From NCBI RefSeq assembly GCF_905221025.1, contig NZ_CAJNBL010000005.1, forward strand, positions 165,012-229,011: 64,000 nucleotides of DNA, read 5' to 3'. Each line of letters begins with the position of its first letter. The stretch's first letter is position 1. The position numbers were made by a program, and so were the translations under genes. This DNA comes from Candidatus Nitrotoga fabula (lineage in GTDB: Bacteria; Pseudomonadota; Gammaproteobacteria; Burkholderiales; Gallionellaceae). Below the pieces are notes generated by a model. The model saw nothing but the letters and a program-made list of their open reading frames with translations, searched no databases and was not told the origin of the DNA. Shown here one piece after another: positions 15,890 through 23,955 of the stretch.

Positions 15890-16359
15890 GCAAATTGCCA
15901 CCGCTGACGCGCGCTCGCTTTTTAACCGGTTTGATTGCGGTAATCATGGGCTGCGTGCTCAATCATTTCGGTGATCGTTTTCTTGGGGTCAAGATCGAGT
16001 TTTATCGGGGGTTGCTCGATTTCAACGTATTGTGGATGGTTGATATGCTGGTCCTCCCTTTTTTTGTGGGTATGCTGGTAGCGGTAATTTTCGGACTTGG
16101 TGGTAAATGGCTATGTTACTTTCCTCCATTAATCGAAAAGGCATCCAGCTATCTGGATAGCATGTACATCAGTGGTGTTCCGGATGATGCATTATTACTT
16201 CCCTATGGAATGTGGGCTTTGTTTGTTACGGTCGTAATGGCCCTGTCCGGGTTTGGGGGGGTCATCGGTGAACTTGTTGTAAAACGAACTTATGGTCGCA
16301 GACCGCGCGAACTGGTATATAAGCAAGCTTCCCGAGACAAAGGGTCGCTTCCCAAATGA
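15886..16359 (+). CDS. Polytopic membrane protein of unknown function, 157 aa
   Basis: There are about three hydrophobic segments: TGLIAVIMGCVLNHF, MVDMLVLPFFVGMLVAVIFGLGG and ALFVTVVMALSGFGGVI. A loop with PPLIEKASSYLDSMYISG lies between the second and third, and the tail is basic (KRTYGRRPRELVYKQ). It starts in an ATGA overlap with the cytochrome at 15401 and ends in an ATGA overlap with the SUMF1-domain gene, so its amount is tied to both. No family is recognised. It may be a membrane partner of the neighbouring cytochrome. Confidence 0.55.
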   Translation: MSKLPPLTRARFLTGLIAVIMGCVLNHFGDRFLGVKIEFYRGLLDFNVLWMVDMLVLPFFVGMLVAVIFGLGGKWLCYFPPLIEKASSYLDSMYISGVPDDALLLPYGMWALFVTVVMALSGFGGVIGELVVKRTYGRRPRELVYKQASRDKGSLPK

Positions 16360-17423
16360 CCATTCCTCCATCTTCTGGCAGAAATAAAGCATTGTCCGAA
16401 AAGGAAGCCGCACTACGCCGGCGCTATCTTTCGGCAACCCTGATTCTATGTTTTGTAATAGTTGGAATAGGTGCAGTTTTGCTTACCCTTACTCAGGGAC
16501 GGGCTCGCATGGGAGATATGCGTGCCCGTGCAACGTACGATTTGAAGGAGGAGGCGTTACATATACGCGCAGCTGGGGAAGATCTTGTTCTGCACAGGGA
16601 GCATGAAGCCAGGAAAAAGCAAGCGGCAGGGTATACCACGGCAGAAATTGAAAATTTTCTTTCCCCGGAACAGTGGAACGAAATTGAAAGCATGGTGATG
16701 ATTCCAACCGGGAGTTTTTCGATGGGAACGGATATGGAGCGAGCCGACATACAGAATCGTCCCAAGCATGTTGTTCAGGTTCCTGCATTCTGGATAGACA
16801 AGTATCCGGTAACGAATGCTCAATATGCCAGATTTGTCGCTGCAACTTCCCATCGTCCCCCCCTGCATTGGAAAAACGGTAAAATTCCTGAGGGTACATT
16901 GCTGCGCCCGGTTACCATGGTTTCCTGGCATGACGCAAGCGCTTATGCAAAATGGGCCGGGAAGCGTCTGCCCACTGAGGCGGAATGGGAAAAGGCTGCT
17001 CGAGGAACCGATGGTCGGCGCTGGCCTTGGGGCAACAGGATGGAGCCGGATCGCCTGAATACTTATTATAATGTAGGGTCAACGACGGATGTAAACGCAT
17101 ACCCCAGAGGTGCCAGCCCATATGGAGTGATGGATATGGCGGGAAATGTGAACGAATGGACGTCCGATGATTTTGCGCCCTATCCCGGAACGGATGCTCC
17201 ACCTGATTTGTTTGCAGGAAAAATTGTGCGGCCGACAAGTGATAAGGAAATCGAAATTATTCCGGCGGGTAGAAACTACAAAGTGCTGCGTGGGGGGTCG
17301 TGGAAAGGCGATCCATTTTCAACAGCAGTATTTCATCGAAATTTTGCATTTGCGAATTTCGCGTCTGATTTTTTCGGATTCCGTTGTGCAAGCAATCAAC
17401 AGGTAAAGGGCCATACAGAGTGA
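16356..17423 (+). CDS. Membrane-anchored SUMF1/FGE-fold protein lacking the catalytic cysteines
   Basis: The 355-residue protein has one N-terminal helix (about 25-47), a helical linker, and a formylglycine-generating-enzyme-sulfatase domain from about residue 114 (VMIPTGSFSMGTD). The domain carries the family signposts WIDKYPVTNAQYARF, RLPTEAEWEKAARG, GVMDMAGNVNEW, LRGGSW and FGFRCAS. The two cysteines used by true formylglycine enzymes, which follow the GGSW element, are not present; the only cysteine there is in FRCAS. It is therefore probably a binding or assembly factor, like NirV and other SUMF1 proteins linked to respiratory enzymes. It is coupled to both neighbours by 4-base overlaps. 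Confidence 0.78.
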   Translation: MTIPPSSGRNKALSEKEAALRRRYLSATLILCFVIVGIGAVLLTLTQGRARMGDMRARATYDLKEEALHIRAAGEDLVLHREHEARKKQAAGYTTAEIENFLSPEQWNEIESMVMIPTGSFSMGTDMERADIQNRPKHVVQVPAFWIDKYPVTNAQYARFVAATSHRPPLHWKNGKIPEGTLLRPVTMVSWHDASAYAKWAGKRLPTEAEWEKAARGTDGRRWPWGNRMEPDRLNTYYNVGSTTDVNAYPRGASPYGVMDMAGNVNEWTSDDFAPYPGTDAPPDLFAGKIVRPTSDKEIEIIPAGRNYKVLRGGSWKGDPFSTAVFHRNFAFANFASDFFGFRCASNQQVKGHTE

Positions 17424-17674
17424 GAGTGTATAATTCATTGCGGCATATGGGGATGTTTCTTGCCCTTCTGGTTTTTTCTGTGAAAACAAGTTATGCAGTG
17501 GATAGCTATCGCTTTTTGCACGTGCACATTGACACGCTCTGGTATATTTTTCTTTTTTTGTTGTGTATTGTTTTTGTCCCGTTTATTTTAATGGTGTTTC
17601 TTTCGTGGCATTACGCGGGATCCAAATCCGATTTAAAAGAACAGCAGATAATTTCAGCAGAAAGAGAGAAATGA
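17420..17674 (+). CDS. Small membrane protein, 84 aa
   Basis: The GTG at 17420 overlaps the previous stop as GTGA. The product has a signal-like N-terminus (MGMFLALLVFSVKTSYA), a short exported segment, one helix (LWYIFLFLLCIVFVPFILMVFL) and a hydrophilic C-terminal tail rich in Lys and Glu. It overlaps the next gene by 4 bases (ATGA at 17671). No family is recognised; it belongs to the translationally coupled 15126-18063 set. Confidence 0.55.
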   Translation: MRVYNSLRHMGMFLALLVFSVKTSYAVDSYRFLHVHIDTLWYIFLFLLCIVFVPFILMVFLSWHYAGSKSDLKEQQIISAEREK

Positions 17675-18063
17675 TAGGCAAGGTATTAAATTGTTTTTGT
17701 TCAGGAATAAAGGGTGGGTGGCTCATTGCAGTGGTTTTTGCTTTTTTTGCCGCTATTCCTGCAGCAAAAGCTGTGGATGACCACGGCCAGAAGAGCGATG
17801 GCCTGAAGATAATGGAGGCTTTTGAACAGCAGGCAAGCCAGATGAAACCCGATGGGATTTCCCCCATGCAAAAAAAGCAGATGGTAATGTTTTTCCTCGG
17901 GGTGCCTTTATTAATTATGCTCCTGATAACCGGTGGGCTGGGAATTGCAATGGGAATTTATGGTAAGCAGGTATTTATGCTGCATATGGTTTCAGCTGGC
18001 CTGACTATTACGCTGGCTTTTGTCCATGCAATTTTGGGGATTGTCTGGTTTTATCCATTTTAA
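17671..18063 (+). CDS. Membrane protein with signal peptide and two helices, 130 aa
   Basis: From ATG 17671 the product has a long signal peptide (to about AAKAVDD, residue 37), a polar helical segment (EQQASQMKPDGISPMQKKQ), and two close hydrophobic helices, VMFFLGVPLLIMLLITGGLG and MLHMVSAGLTITLAFVHAIL. Histidines lie within the last helix (LHMVS, FVHAI), which might bind a metal or heme, but this is speculative. It closes the coupled operon. A longer frame reaches 17563 but lacks start signals. Function is unknown. Confidence 0.55.
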   Translation: MIGKVLNCFCSGIKGGWLIAVVFAFFAAIPAAKAVDDHGQKSDGLKIMEAFEQQASQMKPDGISPMQKKQMVMFFLGVPLLIMLLITGGLGIAMGIYGKQVFMLHMVSAGLTITLAFVHAILGIVWFYPF

Positions 18064-18487
18064 CGTGAATAAGATTTTACATTGATGTCCCATAACCCGT
18101 GATTACCAGATACAAGAACATCATGTTTAATGCTCTTTCATTCTACGTAAAATTTTAGACTGTCTTATCAGCCGCTTAAATTGCGGTACCTTACCCCTTC
18201 CCGATGATTCAGCCTTGTATTCCGTTATTACGCATTTGAAATTCCACTATATAGAGCCATGATGCATCCTGAGTTGAGGTACAGGTATTCTCGTGTGTGA
18301 TCCTTAGCATTCTGGCAAGGAATGCGGCCATGGTATGTCTGGTTGAGATTCATGATCCCATACTTTTCAGGCATTGCACAAAATTTAAACGTTCGAGAGA
18401 GATATCTGCACTGGATAGTTTGTTCGGTCAAGGGACAACCAGGATTTGCATATTTTAATTACTGTACCGCAAGGTTAATTCATACAG
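18064..18487. other. Intergenic region, no feature recognised
   Basis: The 424 bases between the coupled operon and the spermidine-synthase-like gene hold only short frames without start signals. A small GC hairpin (CCGC-TTAAATT-GCGG near 18172-18186) has no T run. No clear promoter box pair or tRNA is seen. Confidence 0.4.
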
Positions 18488-21091
18488 ATGAGAAATTCAC
18501 AACCAGTCATTCCAAAGCCCGGATACTGGCCGCTTGCGGCATTGTATGGTTTGTTCGGTTTGACTAGTGTGGCATATGAAGTATTGTGGGCGCGTATTCT
18601 TTCATTGCAGTTTGGTGTGAGTATTTTTGCCGTGGTACTGACTGTCGCCGCATTTATGGCAGGGTTGGGAGCAGGAAGTCTATTTGCAGTACGCAGGATT
18701 AGCCGGATCAGACAGCCGTTGCTATTGCTTGCTGCACTGGAGGGGGGAATTGCAATTTATGCATTTGTATTGCCGTTTATCCTGCAGGTAATTTCACCAG
18801 CCATGGAAAATGCAGCGGAACAATTTTCTTTGCTGCAATGGTACGGTTTGGTTGCGGGGGTTGCGTTTTTTCTGCTTTTAATCCCCGCGTTTGTTATGGG
18901 CGCGGGATTCCCGCTGATCATTTCCGCACTGGGAAGTGAGCCAAGGCGACTTGGAATCATATATGGATTGAATACCTTGGGTGCTGCTTTTGGCGCATTG
19001 TTGCCACTGTGGCTTTTGCCTGCCCTGGGTTGGGCTTTGTCAGTCAGGGTAGTAGCAGGAATCGGGCTATTGGGGGTTGTTCTACTGCTATTGATTTCAT
19101 GGCGTTACCGTGTAGTGCCGGAAGTTGGCAGGGATTTGCGTGTGGCCCGACCCCGTTTGGTATTTTTGTGCGCATATGCCGGGATTGGCGCGGCAAGCCT
19201 GGTTCTGCAGATTGCCTGGACAAGGTTATTCGGGATGGTAATGCTGCGTACCGAGTATGTGTTGAGTTTGATTCTTGCCTCCTTTCTGTTGGGCATCGGG
19301 TTGGGTAGCCTGCTTGTACCGCAACGGCACAGACAGGCATGGTTTGTGATCTTGCCGATTGCTGCTGGGGGATTTTCCCTGCTAAGTTTGTGGTTGTTAC
19401 CGGAGTTTTCGGCATGGGTGGAACGGACAGAGTTTGTTTCGCTGTTTGCAGCATTGAGGATACAAGGGCTATTACTTATTTTAGTGACATTGCCGGTCAC
19501 GCTGGTGCTTGGAGCCTGGCTTCCTTTGCTGCATAAACGTTCAAATGGCGGTGGGGTATGGTTATATGGAGCGAATTCGCTCGGTGCAGCATTGGGTGCA
19601 ATCATTGCTGGAACGGTACTCATACCGGGTTGGGGAAGTGCGGCGACAGTTGTGCTGGCAGCTTTGTTACTGCTGATGCTGGGTTTGACATGGGCACAGT
19701 CGCGTGCTGCATGGATTGCCCTGCCCATTTTTGTTATGGTGGCGTGGCCGCTAGCCAATTTACCCTCGGTTAGTACATTATTGCCGCAGGCTCAAGCGGG
19801 AAGCCGAGATCTATACGTTTATGAAGATGCCATTTCAATGACCCACGTGGTGGAGCAACAGGATGGGCAGCGGGTTCTGTTAACCGATTTGCAGAGAATG
19901 GATGCCTCAACTGAGCCAACGGCAGTATACGTGCAGTCCAATCAGGCGCGGCTTCCCTTGTTATTGCATGAACAACCCCGCTCTGTACTATTTCTTGGGT
20001 TGGGAACCGGCATATCCGTAGCCGGGTCGCTGGCGTTTCCTGGTTTGGACCGCATGGCCGTTGAATTATCACAGGGTGCGATCAATTCTGCGCGTACCTG
20101 GTTTGCACCGTTAAATCAAAATGCGTTACGTCACACCAGGGTGCAGCGGGACGATGCAAGGCATTACCTGAGCGCGGAACAGAAAAGTTATGACGTGATT
20201 ATTGGGGATGTATTTCATCCGGATTTGGCGGGCTCAAGTTCTTTGTTATCCGTGCAGCAATTTCAGCGCGTGCGCAATCGCCTGAACAGCGATGGCATTT
20301 TTGTTCAATGGCTGGCCCTCAATCAATTTGACAGTAAGTCATTGGACATCATTTTTAATAGTTTTCAGTCTGTCTTTCCAGAGGCGCAAATATTTCTTGA
20401 TGGCATGCATTTAGCTCTGGTTGGCCCAAAACAGAAATTTAAGGGGGCACGGGGGCTTTTGCATAATCTGCAGCGATTGTCTTTAGCCCAGCAGGATGCT
20501 GTGACAGCAAGTGAAGGAGGGTGGACGTGGCTCGGGCGTTACTGGGGCCCAATGCCAGGTAGCCGTGGTCAAGTACAGGATGAGTGGTCTCCAGTCATCG
20601 AGTTTCATTTGCCTCGCGCTCGTTATGCCGGAGATTTAAACGTTGCATCATTGCTGCAGTTTTTGTTGAAAGTCAGGCCCAATGTGGAAAATGCCGCAAA
20701 TTTTCTGGAAATTGACGATCAGGATAAAGAAACTTTCGAACGTGCTTATGTTGCAACCGAACTGCTGGCACAGAGTTGGCTTGCTGCTGCGCATGGTTTA
20801 ACGCAGCAGGCTAATCAGTTGATACACTTTTCTTATCAGGCGAATCCGAAAGACCGCTGGATTGCTTATGCGTTGACTGATAATATGTTTCTGTCTTTAG
20901 CTCAGGCACGTGAGCATGGCTTGAGCGAAAAAGAGGCACTGCAGAAAATCTTACGGATGAATCCATATCATGTTGAGGCAGCGCGGGCACTATGGAGAAT
21001 TGAGCGCCGGGAGGGTGGCAGCCAAGCTGAATTTAGCCGGTTACGTCTGCTGCAATTGAGTCCACTTGATCGCGAAGCCAATATTAGGTGA
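18488..21091 (+). CDS. Membrane-fused spermidine-synthase-like protein with C-terminal helical repeats
   Basis: The 867-residue protein has about 13 hydrophobic helices in its first 430 residues (MFS/SpdS-type membrane part, e.g. SVAYEVLWARILSL near the start and an internal repeat RLFGMVMLRTEYVLSLILA). A methyltransferase-fold domain follows, with VLFLGLGTGISVAGSLAFPG, an acidic VELS strand end, RDDARHYL and VIIGDVFHP. The last ~110 residues look like TPR-type helices. Such fused proteins are usually annotated as spermidine synthases, but polyamine activity is unproven here. It lies between the oxidase genes and ccoG, which hints at a link to the respiratory complex. Confidence 0.75.
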   Translation: MRNSQPVIPKPGYWPLAALYGLFGLTSVAYEVLWARILSLQFGVSIFAVVLTVAAFMAGLGAGSLFAVRRISRIRQPLLLLAALEGGIAIYAFVLPFILQVISPAMENAAEQFSLLQWYGLVAGVAFFLLLIPAFVMGAGFPLIISALGSEPRRLGIIYGLNTLGAAFGALLPLWLLPALGWALSVRVVAGIGLLGVVLLLLISWRYRVVPEVGRDLRVARPRLVFLCAYAGIGAASLVLQIAWTRLFGMVMLRTEYVLSLILASFLLGIGLGSLLVPQRHRQAWFVILPIAAGGFSLLSLWLLPEFSAWVERTEFVSLFAALRIQGLLLILVTLPVTLVLGAWLPLLHKRSNGGGVWLYGANSLGAALGAIIAGTVLIPGWGSAATVVLAALLLLMLGLTWAQSRAAWIALPIFVMVAWPLANLPSVSTLLPQAQAGSRDLYVYEDAISMTHVVEQQDGQRVLLTDLQRMDASTEPTAVYVQSNQARLPLLLHEQPRSVLFLGLGTGISVAGSLAFPGLDRMAVELSQGAINSARTWFAPLNQNALRHTRVQRDDARHYLSAEQKSYDVIIGDVFHPDLAGSSSLLSVQQFQRVRNRLNSDGIFVQWLALNQFDSKSLDIIFNSFQSVFPEAQIFLDGMHLALVGPKQKFKGARGLLHNLQRLSLAQQDAVTASEGGWTWLGRYWGPMPGSRGQVQDEWSPVIEFHLPRARYAGDLNVASLLQFLLKVRPNVENAANFLEIDDQDKETFERAYVATELLAQSWLAAAHGLTQQANQLIHFSYQANPKDRWIAYALTDNMFLSLAQAREHGLSEKEALQKILRMNPYHVEAARALWRIERREGGSQAEFSRLRLLQLSPLDREANIR

Positions 21092-21100
21092 TTATTTGAA

Positions 21101-22423
21101 ATGACTGGGAGTGTCAAATATAAATCTATTTCCAGAATTCCGGTCAAGGTGGTTCTGAAAGCAGCGGGAAAACCTGTCTATTCTGAATTTCGCTGGAAGC
21201 GACGCCTTCTGCAATTGCTGGTTTTGTTTCTTGCGGTCTTGATCCCGGCAAGTGGCTTATTTCGGATTGACCCCAGTGCGGCAGCATTTGTTGTGCTTGA
21301 CAGGCAGATTTGGTTATCTGATTTTTCATTAGTAACCGGGGCCTGGCTATTTTTGGCCAGCAGTTTGATCTTGATGTATTCGACAGCAGGTATGGTTTTT
21401 TGTGGTTGGGCATGCCCGCAAAATACTATGTCTGAATGGGCGAACAATCTTACGCACAAGTTACTGGGCAAGCATGCTGAAGTCAGCTTAACGGGTGAAG
21501 CGATACGTGTGGCCGGGGCGAAAAATAAGGCATTGAATTGGTTCCTGCTTGGTATATCTTTTCTGGGAGCGGCAATGTTTTTTGCATTAATCCCGCTTTT
21601 TTATTTCTATCAACCCAGTGTGGTGTGGTCTTTCATTACCTTCCAGGAAGATGCAAGACTGGCGTCATCGTTGCACTGGATTTATGCCGTATGTGTAGTG
21701 ATTATTTTCATAGATATTGCAATGATCAGGCATTTCTGGTGCCGTTATGCCTGTATTTACCGAGTTTGGATGCATTCATTCAAAACCAGGCAAACTTTGC
21801 GTGTTGCCTATGATGCAAGCCGGAGTAAGGAGTGTGATAAATGCAGCTATTGTGTAAATTCCTGTTTTATTGATTTGGATCCGCGTAAAACCGATGTTTA
21901 TGATAGTTGTATTAATTGCGGTGATTGCATTGATGCATGTAATCGCATGCATCAAAAACAGGGGGTTCCGGGGTTGCTGCGTTTTGAGATGCTGGAGCGA
22001 AAGAATCAGAGTGTGAGTAAACTACATAACGTTGCTATTTCATTGTTTACCCGGATGGGCTGGACGGCTCCTTTTGTAGTGCTGGGTGCATCCATGTTTA
22101 TTTGGGGACTGTGGTCCTATCAGCCATACCATGTTGTTGTGGGTCATGCGGATGTGCAGCAGGGGCGCTCGGTTCAGGGATATCGTATTGCTCTTACCAA
22201 TAAACTGTACCATGCAACCGAGCTGCATGTAAAAGTGCTGGGTTTGCCGCAAGGAACTTATCAGCTCAGTGCGGAGAATGTTAAATTGTCAGCGGTCGGA
22301 CGGGAATCCCTCATGCTTTCCATAGTGAAAGACTTGCCGCGCGGTATATATTCCTTTGTAGTAGAGGTATCTGCAGGTGATGCATGGAAGGGAAGATTTC
22401 CTGTTCAACATTTTTCTGAATAA
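21101..22423 (+). CDS. ccoG: Cytochrome c oxidase accessory protein CcoG (FixG/RdxA family)
   Basis: The 440-residue polytopic membrane ferredoxin-like protein supports copper handling during cbb3 oxidase assembly. Visible features are the N-terminal GKPVYSEFRWKR and the membrane CGWACPQNTMSEW motif. Two iron-sulfur binding blocks follow, CDKCSYCVNSC and CINCGDCIDAC. A C-terminal periplasmic immunoglobulin-like domain of about 110 residues completes the protein. It starts 10 bases after the spermidine-synthase-like gene. In ordinary cbb3 loci ccoG is followed by ccoH, ccoI and ccoS. Here a two-helix protein and a FixH-like lipoprotein follow and ccoI is absent. Confidence 0.9.
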   Translation: MTGSVKYKSISRIPVKVVLKAAGKPVYSEFRWKRRLLQLLVLFLAVLIPASGLFRIDPSAAAFVVLDRQIWLSDFSLVTGAWLFLASSLILMYSTAGMVFCGWACPQNTMSEWANNLTHKLLGKHAEVSLTGEAIRVAGAKNKALNWFLLGISFLGAAMFFALIPLFYFYQPSVVWSFITFQEDARLASSLHWIYAVCVVIIFIDIAMIRHFWCRYACIYRVWMHSFKTRQTLRVAYDASRSKECDKCSYCVNSCFIDLDPRKTDVYDSCINCGDCIDACNRMHQKQGVPGLLRFEMLERKNQSVSKLHNVAISLFTRMGWTAPFVVLGASMFIWGLWSYQPYHVVVGHADVQQGRSVQGYRIALTNKLYHATELHVKVLGLPQGTYQLSAENVKLSAVGRESLMLSIVKDLPRGIYSFVVEVSAGDAWKGRFPVQHFSE

Positions 22424-22434
22424 AAAGGATGCTT

Positions 22435-22866
22435 ATGATGGGCAGTCGCACCAGTAAAAACGCACAAAATTTATCAAGGGTAGAAGAGTCGAGCTGGGGT
22501 GAAAAAAGAAATGATAATTTTGGGTACGCATCTGATGAAGAACGCTTGGCAAAACGTGGGCTTGAAGATTGGGAGCTGGTTGAAACCATTCCCGAGTCGC
22601 AGAAAAAAATCCCTTTCTGGTTTATCGGGGTGACAGTTGCCGTGTTGCTGGTTGCGGTTGGCTTAAGTTTTCCTTTTTGGGGACTTCGGCCAGGAGATAA
22701 CCGCCCTTGGGTAGACTGGGGGTTCATTGCAGCTATTTTTTATGTTGCCGCAGGTAGTTTTTTTGTTCGTTTTATGGTGAATCTTTATGGCTCCACGCTC
22801 GGCGGTCGGCTGGATTCTGATAAAAATTGCCAGGAACCACCCGGTAAATCCGATGCACAAAATTGA
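22435..22866 (+). CDS. Two-helix membrane protein related to the 13853-14518 subunit
   Basis: From ATG 22435 (AAAAAGG six bases upstream) the 143-residue product has a ~60-residue polar N-terminus ending EDWELVETIPESQKK. Its first helix ends in LSFPFWGLRPG, and a second helix (WGFIAAIFYVAAGSFFVRFM) and a short polar tail follow. The first helix and its FPxWGxRP end match the oxidase-operon protein at 13853-14518 (TTFPLWGQRP), though the long periplasmic insertion of that protein is missing. It probably belongs to the same complex or its assembly path. It sits just after ccoG, where ccoH would be. Confidence 0.6.
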   Translation: MMGSRTSKNAQNLSRVEESSWGEKRNDNFGYASDEERLAKRGLEDWELVETIPESQKKIPFWFIGVTVAVLLVAVGLSFPFWGLRPGDNRPWVDWGFIAAIFYVAAGSFFVRFMVNLYGSTLGGRLDSDKNCQEPPGKSDAQN

Positions 22867-23278
22867 TCTGTATTTTTTGGTTAACTGGTCATGTGGAATC
22901 AGAGTAAAGTGCATGTGTCTCAGTTTGTTGCTGTTGTTAGCGGCATGCAGTGGTGGGGACGGCTCTGCTCCAGATGCGCAACCGCAAATGTGGCAGGGTG
23001 CGGAAGTACGGGTTGAGTCCAGGCCTAGTCCTCCACGTGAAGGGGTCAATGAATTTTTGGTGATTGTTACCGGAAAACGTGGACCGGTTCATGACATCAT
23101 GGTTTCCGTGCGCACGGATACTCATGATTCATGGGTACAGGCAATACAGGATGGGGAGGTCGGCGTCTATCGCCGGGCAGCGAGAGTTGGTACAGGTGGT
23201 AGATCCGTGCTGCAGGTACAGATCAAGCGCAATGGAGAGGAGGAAGTGTTGCTGTTTCCGCTGAACGTAGTGCCTTAG
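22853..23278 (+). CDS. FixH/YtkA-like lipoprotein
   Basis: The 141-residue product has a lipoprotein signal (LLLLLAACSG, lipidated at the Cys) and a single beta-sandwich-like domain. The domain has GVNEFLVIVTGKRGPVHDI and GVYRRAARVGTGGRSVLQV, the pattern of FixH/YtkA domains, which bind or pass copper or aid cbb3 assembly. The start is uncertain: ATG 22853 overlaps the upstream gene by 14 bases and supplies basic residues before the hydrophobic stretch; ATG 22913 would leave almost none. Position after ccoG fits a CcoH-like role, here as a lipoprotein rather than a membrane-anchored protein. Confidence 0.6.
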   Translation: MHKIDLYFLVNWSCGIRVKCMCLSLLLLLAACSGGDGSAPDAQPQMWQGAEVRVESRPSPPREGVNEFLVIVTGKRGPVHDIMVSVRTDTHDSWVQAIQDGEVGVYRRAARVGTGGRSVLQVQIKRNGEEEVLLFPLNVVP

Positions 23279-23293
23279 GCGGATGCTAGGAGT

Positions 23294-23803
23294 TTACGGC
23301 TTTGTTTTAAGTGTGAGCAATACATTTGCAAGATAAATACAAAAACCCGTTGCCATGATCATTCCTGAACTGGCTACAATGGGACCGTAATAGTGGTGAA
23401 CTTGTGCCATTGCTTGCAGATCGTTCTGGAGAAGTAAATTTCCTTCCAGAATGCCAAAGACAACCTGTGTTATATAAAAATAGAATACGCCGATGGTGGT
23501 CCACCAAAAGGAGTGGTTTATCAGGCGCATCGAATAAATTTCCTTTCCGCTGATAATGGGCAGCAGGTAATACATGGTTCCCATGGCCAGGGTTACCAGT
23601 CCCCCGATTAGGTTTATGTGCGCATGCGCTAGTGGGTCAATCATGTGCCCAGGGCCGCCGTACGGGCTGCCAATTGAATCCAGCCAGGTTCGTATGGATG
23701 GAACGACTTGCAACATGCCATGTATGGCCCCGAAAAAAAAAGAAACTGTGGAAACCACAAGAAATTTAATCAGATGGGGAGATTCTGTGTTGTTTCGAGA
23801 CAT
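23294..23803 (-). CDS. Stand-alone four-to-five-helix CcoN/NorB-like protein with HxH motif
   Basis: The 169-residue product begins MSRNNTESPHLIKF. It shows FFFGAIHGMLQVVPSIR in its first helix, PLAHAHINLIGG (H60 and H62), YLLPIISGKEIYSMRL, a SFWW helix and two more helices. It is clearly related to the 6676-7188 product (FSWGALMGGVPTFR; LGHTHINLLGW) and resembles the end of CcoN around the heme-ligand histidines. CuB ligands are absent. A longer frame reaches 23845 but its ATG lies inside a perfect palindrome and lacks a ribosome binding site, so 23803 is preferred. It may bind a heme b; its role is unknown. Confidence 0.65.
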   Translation of the reverse strand: MSRNNTESPHLIKFLVVSTVSFFFGAIHGMLQVVPSIRTWLDSIGSPYGGPGHMIDPLAHAHINLIGGLVTLAMGTMYYLLPIISGKEIYSMRLINHSFWWTTIGVFYFYITQVVFGILEGNLLLQNDLQAMAQVHHYYGPIVASSGMIMATGFCIYLANVLLTLKTKP

Positions 23804-23837
23804 GGAAGTTACAGTATTAGGCTTCAACAAGAAAGAA

Positions 23838-23869
23838 ACGGTCATATATGAACTGTCATATATGACCGT
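23838..23869. promoter_or_regulatory. Perfect 14-bp inverted repeat, likely operator
   Basis: ACGGTCATATATGA and its exact complement TCATATATGACCGT are separated by four bases (ACTG). Each arm contains the self-palindrome TCATATATGA. It sits 35-66 bases upstream of the start at 23803 on the minus strand, where an operator would be expected. The low GC content and missing T run argue against a terminator. No known regulator consensus was matched. Confidence 0.55.
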
Positions 23870-23955
23870 CCTTGTGCAAAAGAACAGACGGGAAAACGAA
23901 GTTTATCGGTTAAACGTATGGAGTCTGTAAAATTTTAAGGGCGAGAATAAAACGT

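Noticed and set aside
16356..17423. Considered a formylglycine-generating enzyme
   Set aside because: The catalytic cysteine pair is absent and no sulfatase gene is nearby.
23803..23845. Upstream ATG at 23845 as start of the short CcoN-like gene
   Set aside because: It lies inside the perfect palindrome and has no ribosome binding site; 23803 gives a normal N-terminus.
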